Source: Bacillus chungangensis
GTDB lineage: Bacteria; Bacillota; Bacilli; Bacillales; Bacillaceae_C
NCBI RefSeq assembly: GCF_030812995.1
Contig: NZ_JAUSTT010000016.1
Span: 62,001 to 126,000 of the forward strand
DNA length: 64,000 nucleotides
Direction of reading: 5' to 3'
The first letter of the stretch is position 1. Every line of letters starts with the position of its first letter. The position numbers were made by a program, and so were the translations under genes. The notes beneath the pieces are model-generated. The model did no database searches, was not told the DNA's origin, and worked only from the letters and a program-made list of their open reading frames with translations. Below, one piece after another: positions 1 through 9,160 of this stretch.

Positions 1-2
1 AA

Positions 3-227
3 TTCCAAGTCTCTACAGATTGGATTATATCAGGAAAAGAATCAACTGTACGTAATAATGAAAAGAAAAAAACATTTTTTTCATTGGAAAAATGCGAATT
101 AAATTCGCAAATTAAAAATTTAGCAGAAGAAGATCGGGAACTTTTAGAAGAGATTATTGAGCTTTTTATTCATAAAAAGGTGAAAAGAACAGAGAAAGAA
201 AACGCTTCAAAAAATAAACATCATTAA
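3..227 (+). CDS. XRE-type transcriptional regulator, C-terminal fragment
   Basis: The open frame enters from the left edge and ends at TAA 225-227, leaving 74 codons. The first residues, VSTDWIISGKES, match the segment just after the helix-turn-helix in many XRE/Cro-CI repressors (usual form VSTDWLLTGK). The remainder is a charged, probably helical tail rich in Lys and Glu, as in the C-terminal extension of small XRE repressors. The DNA-binding domain itself lies outside the window, so family membership rests on this short signature. No target can be inferred. Confidence 0.6.
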   Translation, partial: FQVSTDWIISGKESTVRNNEKKKTFFSLEKCELNSQIKNLAEEDRELLEEIIELFIHKKVKRTEKENASKNKHH

Positions 228-331
228 TGCATGTGTAGCAGACAAACATATAAGAAAATAAAAAAGTGCTAAGTGTATAAAGTGGAAAATGAAGGCGTTT
301 TTTCCTGACTTTTTAAAAAACCTGTAAATGA

Positions 332-377
332 TAAAAGGGTATCCCTTCCACACTTTGATACTTTTAGGGTACCCTCT
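332..377 (-). terminator. Rho-independent terminator of the lipoprotein gene
   Basis: Read on the minus strand, AGGGTACCCT is followed about 20 bases later by AGGGATACCCT and then TTTTAT. The two arms pair with one bulge. It lies just past the stop of the lipoprotein gene. Confidence 0.5.
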
Positions 378-390
378 GTTTGTTACATGA

Positions 391-894
391 TTACTGTATA
401 GAAGCAACGATTTCCATCATTTTTTTGGCTTTCTCCGCAACATAGCGAGTATTGGTCTCGGTCGTCATTTTAACGCCTCCAATGCCAATCGTCACTTCAT
501 AAAGGTCATCCGCTGCTTCATAAATAACGACATAGCCAAACTTGCCTGCTTCCCTATATGTTTCTTTCATCACTAAGTATTCATTTTTTTCCGACATTTT
601 ATATAATGTTTCACTATCAGCTTTTTCATTTGGATTGCTAAATAAAATATATGTTTGTTCTCCTTCAGCAATTAAAAGGTTATAAGGCTGCTCCTGCTTA
701 ATCGCCATGCTCGCGGGAAGATAGAATGACAGCCCTGCTATCTTTTTATTCGGTTGTTTAGGAGGGCTAGTTAGTGTTTTTTCTAGCGTCTCATGGATGA
801 TTTCTGTTTCTTTTTCGATAGAAGGGGAACTGCATCCATTTATCACGACAAGCAATAATACGCCAAGTAAAAAATAGATATTTTTTCTTAACAT
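391..894 (-). CDS. Small lipoprotein of unknown function
   Basis: A 167-residue protein begins MLRKNIYFLLG. It has a signal peptide and a lipobox ending VINGC, so it is predicted to be exported and anchored in the outer leaflet of the membrane through the cysteine near residue 21. The rest is a soluble domain of about 140 residues with no motif I recognise. The start at 894 is preceded by GGGAGG at good spacing, and upstream in-frame ATGs lack such a site. It is divergent from ytoQ and ends at a terminator-like hairpin, so it is probably monocistronic. Function unknown. Confidence 0.8.
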   Translation of the reverse strand: MLRKNIYFLLGVLLLVVINGCSSPSIEKETEIIHETLEKTLTSPPKQPNKKIAGLSFYLPASMAIKQEQPYNLLIAEGEQTYILFSNPNEKADSETLYKMSEKNEYLVMKETYREAGKFGYVVIYEAADDLYEVTIGIGGVKMTTETNTRYVAEKAKKMMEIVASIQ

Positions 895-997
895 GTATTT
901 CCTCCCTTTCATCTTCGTACCACTTGCATCATTCAATTTTAAGGAAATATGCCATTATATCGTATCTCTCTTCACTAGTATTGACAAGTGTCATATA

Positions 998-1026
998 TTT
1001 ACAAGCTTTTAAAGAATAAATATGTT
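998..1026 (+). promoter_or_regulatory. Candidate sigma-A promoter of ytoQ
   Basis: TTTACA and TATGTT are separated by 17 bases, about 40 bases before the ytoQ start. The -10 box is a weak match. Confidence 0.35.
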
Positions 1027-1066
1027 AAAATAAAGGAAAATTTCACTATTAAAGGAGGGATCTTAA

Positions 1067-1513
1067 ATGAAACTTACTGTTTACTTAGCAGGAGAGATTC
1101 ATACAAGTTGGCGAGATGAATTAAAAGAAAAAGCAAAAGCACTGCAATTAAATATTTCTTTTGTAGGACCAATGGAAAACCATGACCGTTCAGATTTTAT
1201 TGGGGAAGAAATTCTTGGAAAACAACCAGATGAGATTTTTAGAGATGAAGCTGCTTCAAGTGTCAATAATTTCAGAACACAAGTCCTTATGCAAAAGGCT
1301 GACGTTGTGATTGCCTTATTTGGCGACAAATATCGCCAATGGAATACAGCGATGGATGCGAGTGCTGCCGTATCGTTAGGAAAACCATTAATTATCATTC
1401 GCCCTAAAACATTGCACCATCCACTCAAGGAACTGTCTCGCAAAGCTAATATTACAGTAGAAACGGTTAATCAAGCGATTAAAGTGTTGGCATATCTATT
1501 TGAAGAGAAATAA
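1067..1513 (+). CDS. ytoQ: YtoQ family protein
   Basis: This 148-residue protein (MKLTVYLAGEIHTSW...) has the length and sequence of B. subtilis YtoQ. The fold appears nucleotide-deoxyribosyltransferase-like: an N-terminal beta strand with AGEIHT and a central segment ADVVIALFGDKYRQWNTA. The biochemical role is not established. The ATG follows AAAGGAGG at 7 bases. It is a single gene closed by a perfect hairpin terminator. The neighbour ytoP, a few genes along, is also its neighbour in B. subtilis, which supports the name. Confidence 0.9.
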   Translation: MKLTVYLAGEIHTSWRDELKEKAKALQLNISFVGPMENHDRSDFIGEEILGKQPDEIFRDEAASSVNNFRTQVLMQKADVVIALFGDKYRQWNTAMDASAAVSLGKPLIIIRPKTLHHPLKELSRKANITVETVNQAIKVLAYLFEEK

Positions 1514-1517
1514 GTTA

Positions 1518-1555
1518 TGAACGCTTTTAACGTTGCTTAAAAGCGTTCATTTAGT
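1518..1555 (+). terminator. Terminator after ytoQ
   Basis: A perfect 13-bp stem (1518-1530 with 1537-1549) has a 6-base loop and is followed by a short T-rich stretch. It may also serve the opposing gene that ends at 1562. Confidence 0.75.
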
Positions 1556-1561
1556 TGATGT

Positions 1562-2077
1562 CTATTTATACCAATATTCATACTGGCCAATCAAATTTTG
1601 CATAATATGCAAAAACATTGCTTTCCGCGTTATTTTGCCATTTGTAAAAATGCCAATAGCACCTTCATTTGTTCGGACATGCAGTTTTTGGGCATAATCG
1701 TCCATAACCGGACCCAACTCCTCACCATCTCGCAGACGAGCTGCGATTTCTTTAGGAAGAAAAAACCTGCCTCCACCTGCAATAATCGGTTGTTGCCCTC
1801 TTGGGATGAGCACTCCCCAATTGCAAACACATAATCCATATGACGTTTCGGTGACACCGCCTTCAAGCCCTACACCGATATCACATTGAACATCCTCCAA
1901 ACAATAGGCAGCGCGATTGCTGGCTCCTTGAATTGTTTCATCATCTGAAAAAGGCATCTCACTTACTAGAGAAGGTGCAGCAAATGCTTGAAACAAATAA
2001 GAAGTGTTGATGCGATGAAACGCCTCTTTTACTGCATTTATTTTCACTGGATTTTTAGAACCGATACCTATTTTCAT
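1562..2077 (-). CDS. Inosine/xanthosine triphosphatase (DUF84 family)
   Basis: The 171-residue protein opens with MKIGIGSKNPVKINAV, the typical phosphate-binding start of the DUF84/YjjX family. Family members hydrolyse non-canonical ITP and XTP to the monophosphates and keep them out of RNA and DNA. The family pattern continues with the acidic segment FSDDETIQGASNRA and the glycine-rich IGVGLEGGV. Length is normal. The ATG at 2077 follows AGAGGTG. It lies downstream of ytoP, but a strong hairpin separates the two, so it is probably transcribed separately. Substrate preference is inferred from the family only. Confidence 0.85.
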   Translation of the reverse strand: MKIGIGSKNPVKINAVKEAFHRINTSYLFQAFAAPSLVSEMPFSDDETIQGASNRAAYCLEDVQCDIGVGLEGGVTETSYGLCVCNWGVLIPRGQQPIIAGGGRFFLPKEIAARLRDGEELGPVMDDYAQKLHVRTNEGAIGIFTNGKITRKAMFLHIMQNLIGQYEYWYK

Positions 2078-2093
2078 TTATTCACCTCTAATG

Positions 2094-2125
2094 AAAGCAA
2101 AAGTTCGGACAACTGTGTCCGAACT
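2094..2125 (-). terminator. Terminator after ytoP
   Basis: A perfect 10-bp stem AGTTCGGACA/TGTCCGAACT (2102-2125) is followed on the minus strand by TTTTGCTTTC. It lies between ytoP and the DUF84 gene. Confidence 0.8.
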
Positions 2126-2135
2126 CAGCTTAATA

Positions 2136-3209
2136 TTAACCATTTTGATAAATCGATGCAACTGTCGCTTGATCACAGCTTTTTACCGCTTTTATGAGCA
2201 ATTCCTTAGCAGCCGCATAATCATCTACATGAATGATAGACGCATGGGTATGAATGTACCTTGAACAAATTCCGATAACTGTACTAGGAACCCCTTCATT
2301 AGAAAGATGGACACGTCCAGCATCAGTTCCCCCTTGAGAAACAAAGTATTGATACGGAATATCATTGGATTCAGCAGTATCTAAAATAAACTCACGCATT
2401 CCTTTATGCGTCACCATGGAACGATCATAAATTCTTAGAAGTGCACCTTTCCCTAATTGGCCAAAAGCTTGTTTATCTCCTGATGAATCATTCGCAGGAC
2501 TTGCATCTAATGCGAAAAAAATGTCAGGCTTAATCATATTTGCTGCTACTTGTGCACCGCGCAAACCAACTTCCTCTTGCACCGTTGCTCCTGAAAATAA
2601 CGTGTTAGGCAATGTTTCATTTTGAAGCTCTTTTAGCAGCTCGATAGCTAATCCACAGCCATACCGATTATCCCAAGCCTTTGCCATCACTTTTTTCTTA
2701 TTAGCCATCGGGGTAAAAGGACAAATTGGCACAATTTGTTGGCCAGGTTTAATTCCGAGTCGCTTTGCATCTTCTTGATCGTCAGCACCAATGTCAATAA
2801 GCATATTTTTTATCTCCATTGGCTTGCCGCGTTGCTCATCAGAAAGCAAGTGTGGTGGAATGGAGCCGATTACGCCAATAATTGGGCCATTGTCTGTAAT
2901 GACTTGTACACGTTGTGCAAGCATTACTTGATTCCACCAACCGCCTAGCGGTTGAAAGCGAAGCAGCCCTTTATCGGTAATCGCCGTCACCATGAAACCA
3001 ACCTCATCCATATGGCCGGCAACCATCACCCTCGGAGACGCTTCCTTGCCTTGCTTTACGCCAAAAATGCCGCCAAGACGATCTTGGATGATATCGTCAG
3101 CATATTTATCAAGCTGGGTGCGCATAAACTGTCTGACAGCTCCTTCATTCCCTGGAGCACCTGGCAATTCTGTTAATGTTTTAAATAATTCCAATGTCTC
3201 TTTTTGCAT
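2136..3209 (-). CDS. ytoP: M42 family metallopeptidase YtoP
   Basis: A 357-residue cytosolic aminopeptidase of the M42 (glutamyl aminopeptidase/DAPEP) family with a two-metal site. Visible ligand motifs in order are [30 protein letters not shown] (catalytic and metal Glu), ALDASPAND, and a late His in YIHTHAS. Length matches B. subtilis YtoP. M42 enzymes usually form dodecameric tetrahedra that trim short peptides; the exact substrate here is unknown. The ATG follows AAGGGG. It ends at a strong terminator. Confidence 0.93.
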   Translation of the reverse strand: MQKETLELFKTLTELPGAPGNEGAVRQFMRTQLDKYADDIIQDRLGGIFGVKQGKEASPRVMVAGHMDEVGFMVTAITDKGLLRFQPLGGWWNQVMLAQRVQVITDNGPIIGVIGSIPPHLLSDEQRGKPMEIKNMLIDIGADDQEDAKRLGIKPGQQIVPICPFTPMANKKKVMAKAWDNRYGCGLAIELLKELQNETLPNTLFSGATVQEEVGLRGAQVAANMIKPDIFFALDASPANDSSGDKQAFGQLGKGALLRIYDRSMVTHKGMREFILDTAESNDIPYQYFVSQGGTDAGRVHLSNEGVPSTVIGICSRYIHTHASIIHVDDYAAAKELLIKAVKSCDQATVASIYQNG

Positions 3210-3295
3210 ACTATAGCCCCTTTTCTTACATTTGTTTATGTACGCTCTTCTGTAAAATGATCCTCATGCTTTATCTTTTACGATTTTAAATGGAT

Positions 3296-3325
3296 GGAGA
3301 ATCCTGCTTCTAAGCGAGATTCTCC
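3296..3325 (-). terminator. Hairpin after the LTA-synthase-like gene
   Basis: GGAGAATC (3296-3303) pairs with GATTCTCC (3318-3325), and a short inner stem lies in the loop. There is no strong T run on either strand, so termination strength is uncertain. Confidence 0.45.
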
Positions 3326-3373
3326 CTTATCTAATCGTGTTTAGCGGCACTAAGCAAGTTAGACGAAAAAGTG

Positions 3374-5227
3374 TTAACGGAGAAAACGCAATAAATCGCC
3401 ATAGATAATACTATCTGAATAATATAATTCTTTTTGTACATCATCAAAGTAAGGCTGGCAGTAATCCGTTTCTATTTGCTCATCCGTTTCTTTGTCAAAA
3501 CAAAGGTTTTCTGTAAAAATGTATTGATCTGTTACAAAGCTGCCATCACGAAAAACAACCAGCTCTTTTCTTCCCTTCATAAAAAGATCTTCACCAAAAT
3601 CAATCAGCTCTTTCTTTGGTTCAACGCCAAGTAAATGAAGAATCGTTCGTCTTATATCCGTTTGTCCACCCGTTGTAGGGATGAATTCTCCCTTTTGTCC
3701 GGGAATATGAATAATAAGCGGCACCTTTTGTAAATGAACATTCTCAGCAGGTGTAATCTCTGTTTCTAAAAATGTGGATAACTCTTTATAATAGTTCTTA
3801 GAAACACCATAATGATCACCATACAAAATAAAGATAGAATCCTCGTAAAGTCCTGCTTCCTTTATTTTCCCAAAAAAGATTTTCATCGCTTCATCTGTAT
3901 AGCTTACTGTCGCTGCATATCTTTCCACTAAGTTGCTATTAGAATCGAGAGAAGCACGAACTTGATCTTCTTCTTCTAATATAAATGGAAAATGGTTTGT
4001 TAATGTTAACATCTTCGCATAAAAAGGTTTTGGCAGTTTTTGCAAATAAGGAATAGACTGTTCCACAAATGGAATGTCTTTCAAACCATAGTTAACGGAG
4101 TTTTCTTCGGTTACATCATAATCCTTATCAGAAAAAAAGCGATCATAACCTAAGCTTTCATACATTACTTCTCTGTTCCAAAATGTCCCCGTATTGCTAT
4201 GAAAAACAGCGCTATAATATCCTTTTTCCGACAAAATATGTGGCAAACTATAAAACTCATTTTGTGGTCGGCGAACAAAAACAGATCCTCCAGATAGCGG
4301 ATAAAGCCCATTGTCAATCATAAATTCAGCGTCCGATGTTTTCCCTTGAGCCGTTTGATGGTAGAAGTTAGGGAAATAATAACTTTCTTTTATTAACTGA
4401 TTTAAAAATGGTGTCATTTCTTTCCCATCAATTTCTCTATTGATTACAAATTCTTGAAGTGATTCTAGAGAAATGACAAAAATATTTTTTCCTTTTGCTA
4501 TCCCTTGAAGCTTATTTGGCTCTAATTTTTTTTGTTTTTGATCCAAATAATGCTTAATCTCGGTAATTTCATCCGAACTGGCAATCGCACTTTGTACAGA
4601 CATTTTAGAACTTAATAGAATATCAAAAAGATGGTAATTAAAATTGCCAATCGATTTAACAAGCAATTCCCGATCATAAGGTTTTTGAAATAAATGTTTC
4701 TCATGAATAAAACTAGCTGAAATCGTCAGCACAATCATAAGAATGCTCACTATAAGTATCGGCTGTTTTTCTCTTCTCGTTATTTTTTTTCTGATCATAT
4801 TTTTTCTAAAAATGATAACAAAAAGAATAATCACATCAGCTAAAAATAGCAGATCAAGCCAATTCATTAACTCAAGCGTACTTTGACTTAAACCACCGAC
4901 ATTTTGAAATTGAAATAATACAGGAACTGTAATAAAGTCGGAAAAAAATCGATAATAAAGCAAGTTCCCATATAAAATAAACGACAAGACAAAATGAAGA
5001 GCTAAGATCACCTTAGATTTTAAATGATCGGAAAAAAAGAAAGCCATTCCTAATATGAGCGCAATGATGCCTATTGGGTTGATAAGTAAAAGGAGCCATT
5101 CAAAAAAGGAATGCACTTTCAGGTGAAACCCAAAAACATAGACAAGTATTGTTTTAACCCATAACATAAAGACTGCTAAGTAATAAATGGACAGCTCATT
5201 GATGTTTCTCTTGCTCCATTTTCCCAT
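3374..5227 (-). CDS. LTA synthase family (sulfatase-type) membrane enzyme
   Basis: A 617-residue protein with about five N-terminal membrane segments (within the first ~170 residues) and an extracellular sulfatase-type domain from about residue 245. Key residues of LtaS-like phosphoglycerol transferases are present: the metal Glu in VISLESL, the catalytic Thr in AQGKTSDAEF, His in TLTNHFPF and the Asp-His pair in LYGDHYG. Such enzymes use phosphatidylglycerol to build or prime lipoteichoic acid. Bacillus has several paralogues (LtaS, YfnI, YqgS, YvgJ) and I cannot tell which this corresponds to. The ATG at 5227 has a GGGTGGG site; a GTG two codons upstream is less well placed. It is not part of this locus in B. 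subtilis. Confidence 0.9.
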   Translation of the reverse strand: MGKWSKRNINELSIYYLAVFMLWVKTILVYVFGFHLKVHSFFEWLLLLINPIGIIALILGMAFFFSDHLKSKVILALHFVLSFILYGNLLYYRFFSDFITVPVLFQFQNVGGLSQSTLELMNWLDLLFLADVIILFVIIFRKNMIRKKITRREKQPILIVSILMIVLTISASFIHEKHLFQKPYDRELLVKSIGNFNYHLFDILLSSKMSVQSAIASSDEITEIKHYLDQKQKKLEPNKLQGIAKGKNIFVISLESLQEFVINREIDGKEMTPFLNQLIKESYYFPNFYHQTAQGKTSDAEFMIDNGLYPLSGGSVFVRRPQNEFYSLPHILSEKGYYSAVFHSNTGTFWNREVMYESLGYDRFFSDKDYDVTEENSVNYGLKDIPFVEQSIPYLQKLPKPFYAKMLTLTNHFPFILEEEDQVRASLDSNSNLVERYAATVSYTDEAMKIFFGKIKEAGLYEDSIFILYGDHYGVSKNYYKELSTFLETEITPAENVHLQKVPLIIHIPGQKGEFIPTTGGQTDIRRTILHLLGVEPKKELIDFGEDLFMKGRKELVVFRDGSFVTDQYIFTENLCFDKETDEQIETDYCQPYFDDVQKELYYSDSIIYGDLLRFLR

Positions 5228-6170
5228 TATCACCCACCCTTTCTAATAAAGAATACTTTTTGGATTTCTCTATCGTTTAATTAAATTAAGTCTTTTTCAA
5301 TGCATCTTTATCATCTCTATGATTCAGATAATCTTTTGAACTTAAACCTAGACATCCTATGTAACAAAAAAACCATCTTTTATTATTTGTTTTCATTCAC
5401 TCTCTCCATCTTATCTATATGGAAAAGAAATTTCAATGAAAGGATTTCTATAAAATCCAAAATATAACCATATTTTCAAGACAGTTTCTGGTCAAAATGC
5501 CCGTATCTTCGGCAGCTGTCCCAAGTATACCTCCCTATTTCTTCTCTATTAAATAACATCACACGAAGAAAAAGGAATTTCTTTTCTAAAGGGTGTGTTT
5601 GTCATATTTTTCGTTGAGATCACTGTACGGGGATGAGAGCCCTCACTAATGGAAATTCCACTTTCATTTCATTGAACACTAATAGTTAGTATACACTTCC
5701 ACAAGTACATTCGCTCTCTTAGAATTACCCCCCTAATTCCGCGATCCTTAAACATCATAAAAGGAGTGATGAAATGTCTGTTATTGTAGTATACTTATTT
5801 TAACTCACATTCACTGACTAAGCGAATGTTTCAAGTTTGCACATAGAAAGTCATGTTGTGTGAATGAGAAAGGACATGCTTTGTTTTCTATAACGAAGTT
5901 GTTTAAAAAGTTTCAGAAAATCGGCACATTTGGATGATGCAGTAAAAATGTTGGTTATGTCCAAAATGTAGTCCGTAACTATTTATTGCAGTCTATGACT
6001 TTTTAAACAGATACTTAAAAAGTCATAAAAATAATGACGGCATTTTAAGCTGCAGCTAAAAATGCATTTGTGCCATTTCAGCTATTATAAGATTTTCCTT
6101 GCTGATTCCATGACTTTTTATACACTGCTTTACATAGTATGTCCAATTGGTATTTGGAGGTGTTCAATAA
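5228..6170. other. Long intergenic region with no convincing gene
   Basis: About 940 bases between the divergent LTA-like gene and ytzB hold no long ORF. Visible items are a strong ribosome-binding site followed by a nine-codon ORF (5774-5803), an 11-base inverted repeat (5901-5911 and 5998-6008), a perfect 12-bp hairpin (5995-6026), and repeated copies of ATGACTTTTTA (5995, 6016 inverted, 6112). Nothing else recognisable is seen; an unrecognised RNA is possible. Confidence 0.5.
5898..6026. repeat. Small inverted-repeat element with terminal GTTTAAAAAGT
   Basis: GTTTAAAAAGT near 5901 recurs inverted as ACTTTTTAAAC near 6000. The right arm is also half of a perfect 12-bp hairpin (5995-6006 with 6015-6026). 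The arms resemble the GTTTTAAAAAG ends of the ~155-bp repeats at 27.8 kb, so this may be a distant relative; the interior is different. Confidence 0.35.
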
Positions 6171-6482
6171 ATGAACTGGAAAGCGTTTATAACAGGAGCA
6201 GCTGCAGGGCTTATTGGCGGCTATATGCTAAGGGAGAAAATGAAACAGTCTACTTTCGTCTCTGGAGAAATTGCATTAGCAAATGCCAAAAAAGCCTTTA
6301 AAGCTCAAGGACCAATCGATGGTTCCTGGATTCAGCTAAAACGTGAAGATTATCGTAAATATGCACTCGTAACAAAAATTTATCGCGGCGGGATTTCATG
6401 CAAAAAAGATGGAAAACAACAGCAATTTGAATTTATAGCAGATGCTTATACTGGAAGGCTCCTTGATGTAAACCCACTTTAG
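6171..6482 (+). CDS. ytzB: PepSY-domain protein YtzB
   Basis: A 103-residue protein with a hydrophobic, glycine-rich N-terminal membrane anchor (AFITGAAAGLIGGYML) and a single PepSY-like domain (residues ~30-100) ending in the typical DAYTGRLLDV strand. It is predicted to sit on the outside of the membrane. PepSY domains are thought to inhibit or bind peptidases, but the role of this protein is unknown. The ATG follows TTGGAGGTG. The position next to ytnP is as in B. subtilis. Confidence 0.85.
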   Translation: MNWKAFITGAAAGLIGGYMLREKMKQSTFVSGEIALANAKKAFKAQGPIDGSWIQLKREDYRKYALVTKIYRGGISCKKDGKQQQFEFIADAYTGRLLDVNPL

Positions 6483-6491
6483 TTTTGGACG

Positions 6492-6516
6492 ACCTTCCTC
6501 ATTTTCCGAGGAAGGT
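6492..6516. terminator. Shared terminator between ytzB and ytnP
   Basis: ACCTTCCTC and GAGGAAGGT form a perfect 9-bp stem with a 7-base loop between two convergent genes. It abuts the ytnP stop codon. Confidence 0.65.
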
Positions 6517-7379
6517 TATTCCGGACGAATCCTTTTTATTTCATCAATGATGCCTTCTTTATCCAATTTGATTGCCCGATAATAGGCATCATGGTAAAAC
6601 GTAAACCAAGCTCCTTCTGCAATTGCTTTAGGAATCCAAGTTTGTTTCGCCCTAATTGAATCCATCGGATAATCATCATAAGCAAGCACCCATAAAGGGT
6701 TTTGATGCGCATGAGTAGGCATAAGATCAGCTAAATGAATCAGCTTTTCTCCTTTACTTTCTATGACTATAATCGAATGGCCATCACTGTGTCCACCTGT
6801 GTGAATCATTTTTATCCCATTTGCAATCACAAGCTGATCTTCGTATGTTTTAACTTGATGTACGATAGGCTCCCAATTTGCTTTCCAATATGTATTTTTT
6901 GAGCGAATGTTCGGCGCCAGCATCTCAGCCCATTCAGTCTGAGAAGTGTAGATCGTTGCATTTGGAAATGTCGAAACTAGTTCCCCATTTTCCCACTTTG
7001 TCAAACCACAAGCATGATCAAAATGCATATGCGTCATACAGATAATATCAATTTGATCTGTGGACAAGCCTAAGCTCTCTAATTGCTCCGCTACCGTAGA
7101 TTCTTCTTGTACACCAAAATTTCGCTTTTGTATTTTCGTAAATTTTTCATTGCCAATCCCAGCCTCAATGAGAATATGCTTCCCGTTTGCTTCTAAATAA
7201 ATTGGGTCTGTCCGCAGTTCAATTTGATTGCGATCATTGACAGGATATTTCTTTGACCAAAGCGGCTTTGGAACAACACCGAACATCGCGCCGCCATCCA
7301 TATGAATGACTCCGCCATTTAACCATTTTAAAGTAATTTCTCCGAGCTGCAATATTTCCAACTTCCTATTCCCCCCCAT
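6516..7379 (-). CDS. ytnP: MBL-fold metallohydrolase YtnP (lactonase-like)
   Basis: A metallo-beta-lactamase-fold hydrolase of 287 residues with the zinc motif HMHFDHACG (HxHxDH), a second metal His in TGGHSDGHS and a late His in TFYHDAYY. YtnP proteins are reported to degrade lactone signals (quorum quenching), but substrate cannot be read from sequence. The start is uncertain: the ATG at 7379 has GAGAGGG only 4 bases upstream, whereas a TTG at 7361 (giving [13 protein letters not shown], closer to the B. subtilis N-terminus) is preceded by a run of G at good spacing. It is convergent with ytzB and lies just downstream of trmB. Confidence 0.9.
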   Translation of the reverse strand: MGGNRKLEILQLGEITLKWLNGGVIHMDGGAMFGVVPKPLWSKKYPVNDRNQIELRTDPIYLEANGKHILIEAGIGNEKFTKIQKRNFGVQEESTVAEQLESLGLSTDQIDIICMTHMHFDHACGLTKWENGELVSTFPNATIYTSQTEWAEMLAPNIRSKNTYWKANWEPIVHQVKTYEDQLVIANGIKMIHTGGHSDGHSIIVIESKGEKLIHLADLMPTHAHQNPLWVLAYDDYPMDSIRAKQTWIPKAIAEGAWFTFYHDAYYRAIKLDKEGIIDEIKRIRPE

Positions 7380-7473
7380 TCTTCCCTCTCATACCGAGAA
7401 TCATGTAATTTGGACATACAAATATGGGTGTCACTTTCGCTGAAAATTGCTTTGGGTCTTTTCAAAAATCTTT

Positions 7474-8112
7474 TTATGAGTATTGTACTTCGCATCGGTA
7501 GATACGATGGCCTTTTTGTGAAAATTTTTCTTCATATTCGGTCATGATATTGCCCTCGAAACTGCTTCGATGCAAGTCTAGGCTAATTTCTGTTAATAAT
7601 AAACCATATGCAGAAAAGCTCATTAATGAATATTCAAATAGCTGCTGATTATCTGTTTTAAAATGAATGCAGCCTTTATCTATTAATATATCTTTATAAA
7701 GTGATAAAAACGAGTGATGTGTTAAACGTCTTTTTTCATGGCGCTTTTTCGGCCACGGATCAGAAAAATTTAAATAAATGCGGTCGACATCATCTTTTTT
7801 AAAATAATTCTTTAAGTCCATTCCATCAATATGTAAAAGCTTAACATTGGGGAGTTCCAATGCTACTAAACGATCTAAAGCTGAAACAATCACACTTTCT
7901 TGACGTTCTATTCCTATGTAATTGATATGCGGATTTGCCTCCGCCATTCCAATAATAAACTTTCCTTTTCCAGTACCTATTTCTATGTGAAGCGGCTGCT
8001 GCTGCTCAAAAACAGCATGCCATTTTCCTTTATATTGTTCTGGGTGCTGCAGTACATATTGCGGAAATGCTTGAAGCTTTGCTTTTGCACCAGGCTTATT
8101 ACGTAAACGCAT
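7474..8112 (-). CDS. trmB: tRNA (guanine-N7-)-methyltransferase TrmB
   Basis: A 212-residue SAM-dependent methyltransferase that makes m7G46 in the variable loop of tRNAs. The SAM-binding loop [10 protein letters not shown] lies near residue 45, and the family hallmark [15 protein letters not shown] near residue 117, with the catalytic Asp in SDPWPK. Length is normal. The ATG follows AGAGGAG. It starts 14 bases after the stop of ytmP (both minus), so ytmP-trmB is likely an operon. Confidence 0.97.
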   Translation of the reverse strand: MRLRNKPGAKAKLQAFPQYVLQHPEQYKGKWHAVFEQQQPLHIEIGTGKGKFIIGMAEANPHINYIGIERQESVIVSALDRLVALELPNVKLLHIDGMDLKNYFKKDDVDRIYLNFSDPWPKKRHEKRRLTHHSFLSLYKDILIDKGCIHFKTDNQQLFEYSLMSFSAYGLLLTEISLDLHRSSFEGNIMTEYEEKFSQKGHRIYRCEVQYS

Positions 8113-8125
8113 CTTTCATACTCCT

Positions 8126-8917
8126 CTATTCTTTTTCAAAAAAATGCAATTGTAAAAAATGGATTAAATGATTCATTTCATGATAGCGGTGTTTTCTTCT
8201 ATGCCAATCAATAGAAAGCAAGGTTTGTGCAAGTACATACCATTTCATGCGAAGGTGCAAACTATCGGTAAGCGCAATTCCATATTGACTTAGCCATTCA
8301 GGCCATTGTTCCTCAGGGATGTACCAGTATAAAAGCATGCCAATATCAACAGCTGGATCAGCGAGCATTGCACCATCCCAGTCTATTAAATAGAGTTGAT
8401 TCCCTTCAGACAAAAGCCAATTATTATGATTTACATCACCATGACAGACAACATATTCCCCACAATCAATTGTTTGAATGCTCATTTCTAAAAATCGTAA
8501 AGACTTCTGAATAACAATCAAGTGTTGTAATTCTTTATCCAATTTAGTCACCACATCCGTGAGCATCATTTGTGGTTCAAAAATGGTCTTTCCTAACCGC
8601 TGTAACATTGTTTGTAAAGGAGCAGAGCTATGGATTTTTCGCAATAGCTTGGCCACTCTTATATCTTTCATCTCGTGCGGTTCCAATTCTCTTCCTTTGA
8701 GCCATTCCTGTGCTGTGATCACATCACCATTCTCAAGGCGCTTTGTCCAGACTAGCTTTGGGACAATTTTCTCTACAGATAACACAGCTAAAAAAGGTGA
8801 TGAGTTTCTTTTTAAAAAGAGTTTCTCCTTCTTATGCTTAGCAATAAATGCTTCACCTGTAGCACCACCGGCAGGTGTGATTTCCCAATCTTGTCCCAAT
8901 AAATGTTCCACAATCAT
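8126..8917 (-). CDS. ytmP: Aminoglycoside phosphotransferase-like kinase YtmP
   Basis: A 263-residue member of the choline/aminoglycoside kinase superfamily. The catalytic loop CHGDVNHNNWLL (HGDxxxxN) and the metal-binding Asp in YLIDWDGA are intact, and the glycine-rich loop is AGGATGEAF. The natural substrate of YtmP is not known; drug resistance should not be assumed. The start is ambiguous: the ATG at 8917 is only one base from AAGGTG, while a GTG at 8911 has ideal spacing. It precedes trmB, as in B. subtilis. Confidence 0.88.
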   Translation of the reverse strand: MIVEHLLGQDWEITPAGGATGEAFIAKHKKEKLFLKRNSSPFLAVLSVEKIVPKLVWTKRLENGDVITAQEWLKGRELEPHEMKDIRVAKLLRKIHSSAPLQTMLQRLGKTIFEPQMMLTDVVTKLDKELQHLIVIQKSLRFLEMSIQTIDCGEYVVCHGDVNHNNWLLSEGNQLYLIDWDGAMLADPAVDIGMLLYWYIPEEQWPEWLSQYGIALTDSLHLRMKWYVLAQTLLSIDWHRRKHRYHEMNHLIHFLQLHFFEKE

Positions 8918-8999
8918 TCACCTTCATTTTAGCAGGCAGCTTTTTGTGCCTACTCAATAGTCACTCATCATTATTATGATGAAAGTGTTCCCATCCGAA

Positions 9000-9043
9000 A
9001 GAAAAAAGATAGCTATTTAAAGTCCAAAAAAAATAGCTATCTT
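9000..9043 (-). terminator. Terminator after the YtlQ-like gene
   Basis: A perfect 13-bp stem AAGATAGCTATTT (9006-9018) with 9031-9043 is followed on the minus strand by TTTTTTC. Confidence 0.8.
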
Positions 9044-9160
9044 CTATAGATTTTATCGTTAATTCACTTTTGTCGTCAAGTTGATTTTTTATAATCAATC
9101 CTTTATATTATATGGTTAACGAAAGAATTCGGTTTACTAGAAATACGATGTTAAGCATGA

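Noticed and set aside
5600-5680. GGGGATGAGAGCCCTC segment considered as part of a thiamine riboswitch
   Set aside because: The other conserved TPP parts (CTGAGA and ACCTGATCTGGATAATGCC-like) are absent and the next gene ytzB is unrelated to thiamine.
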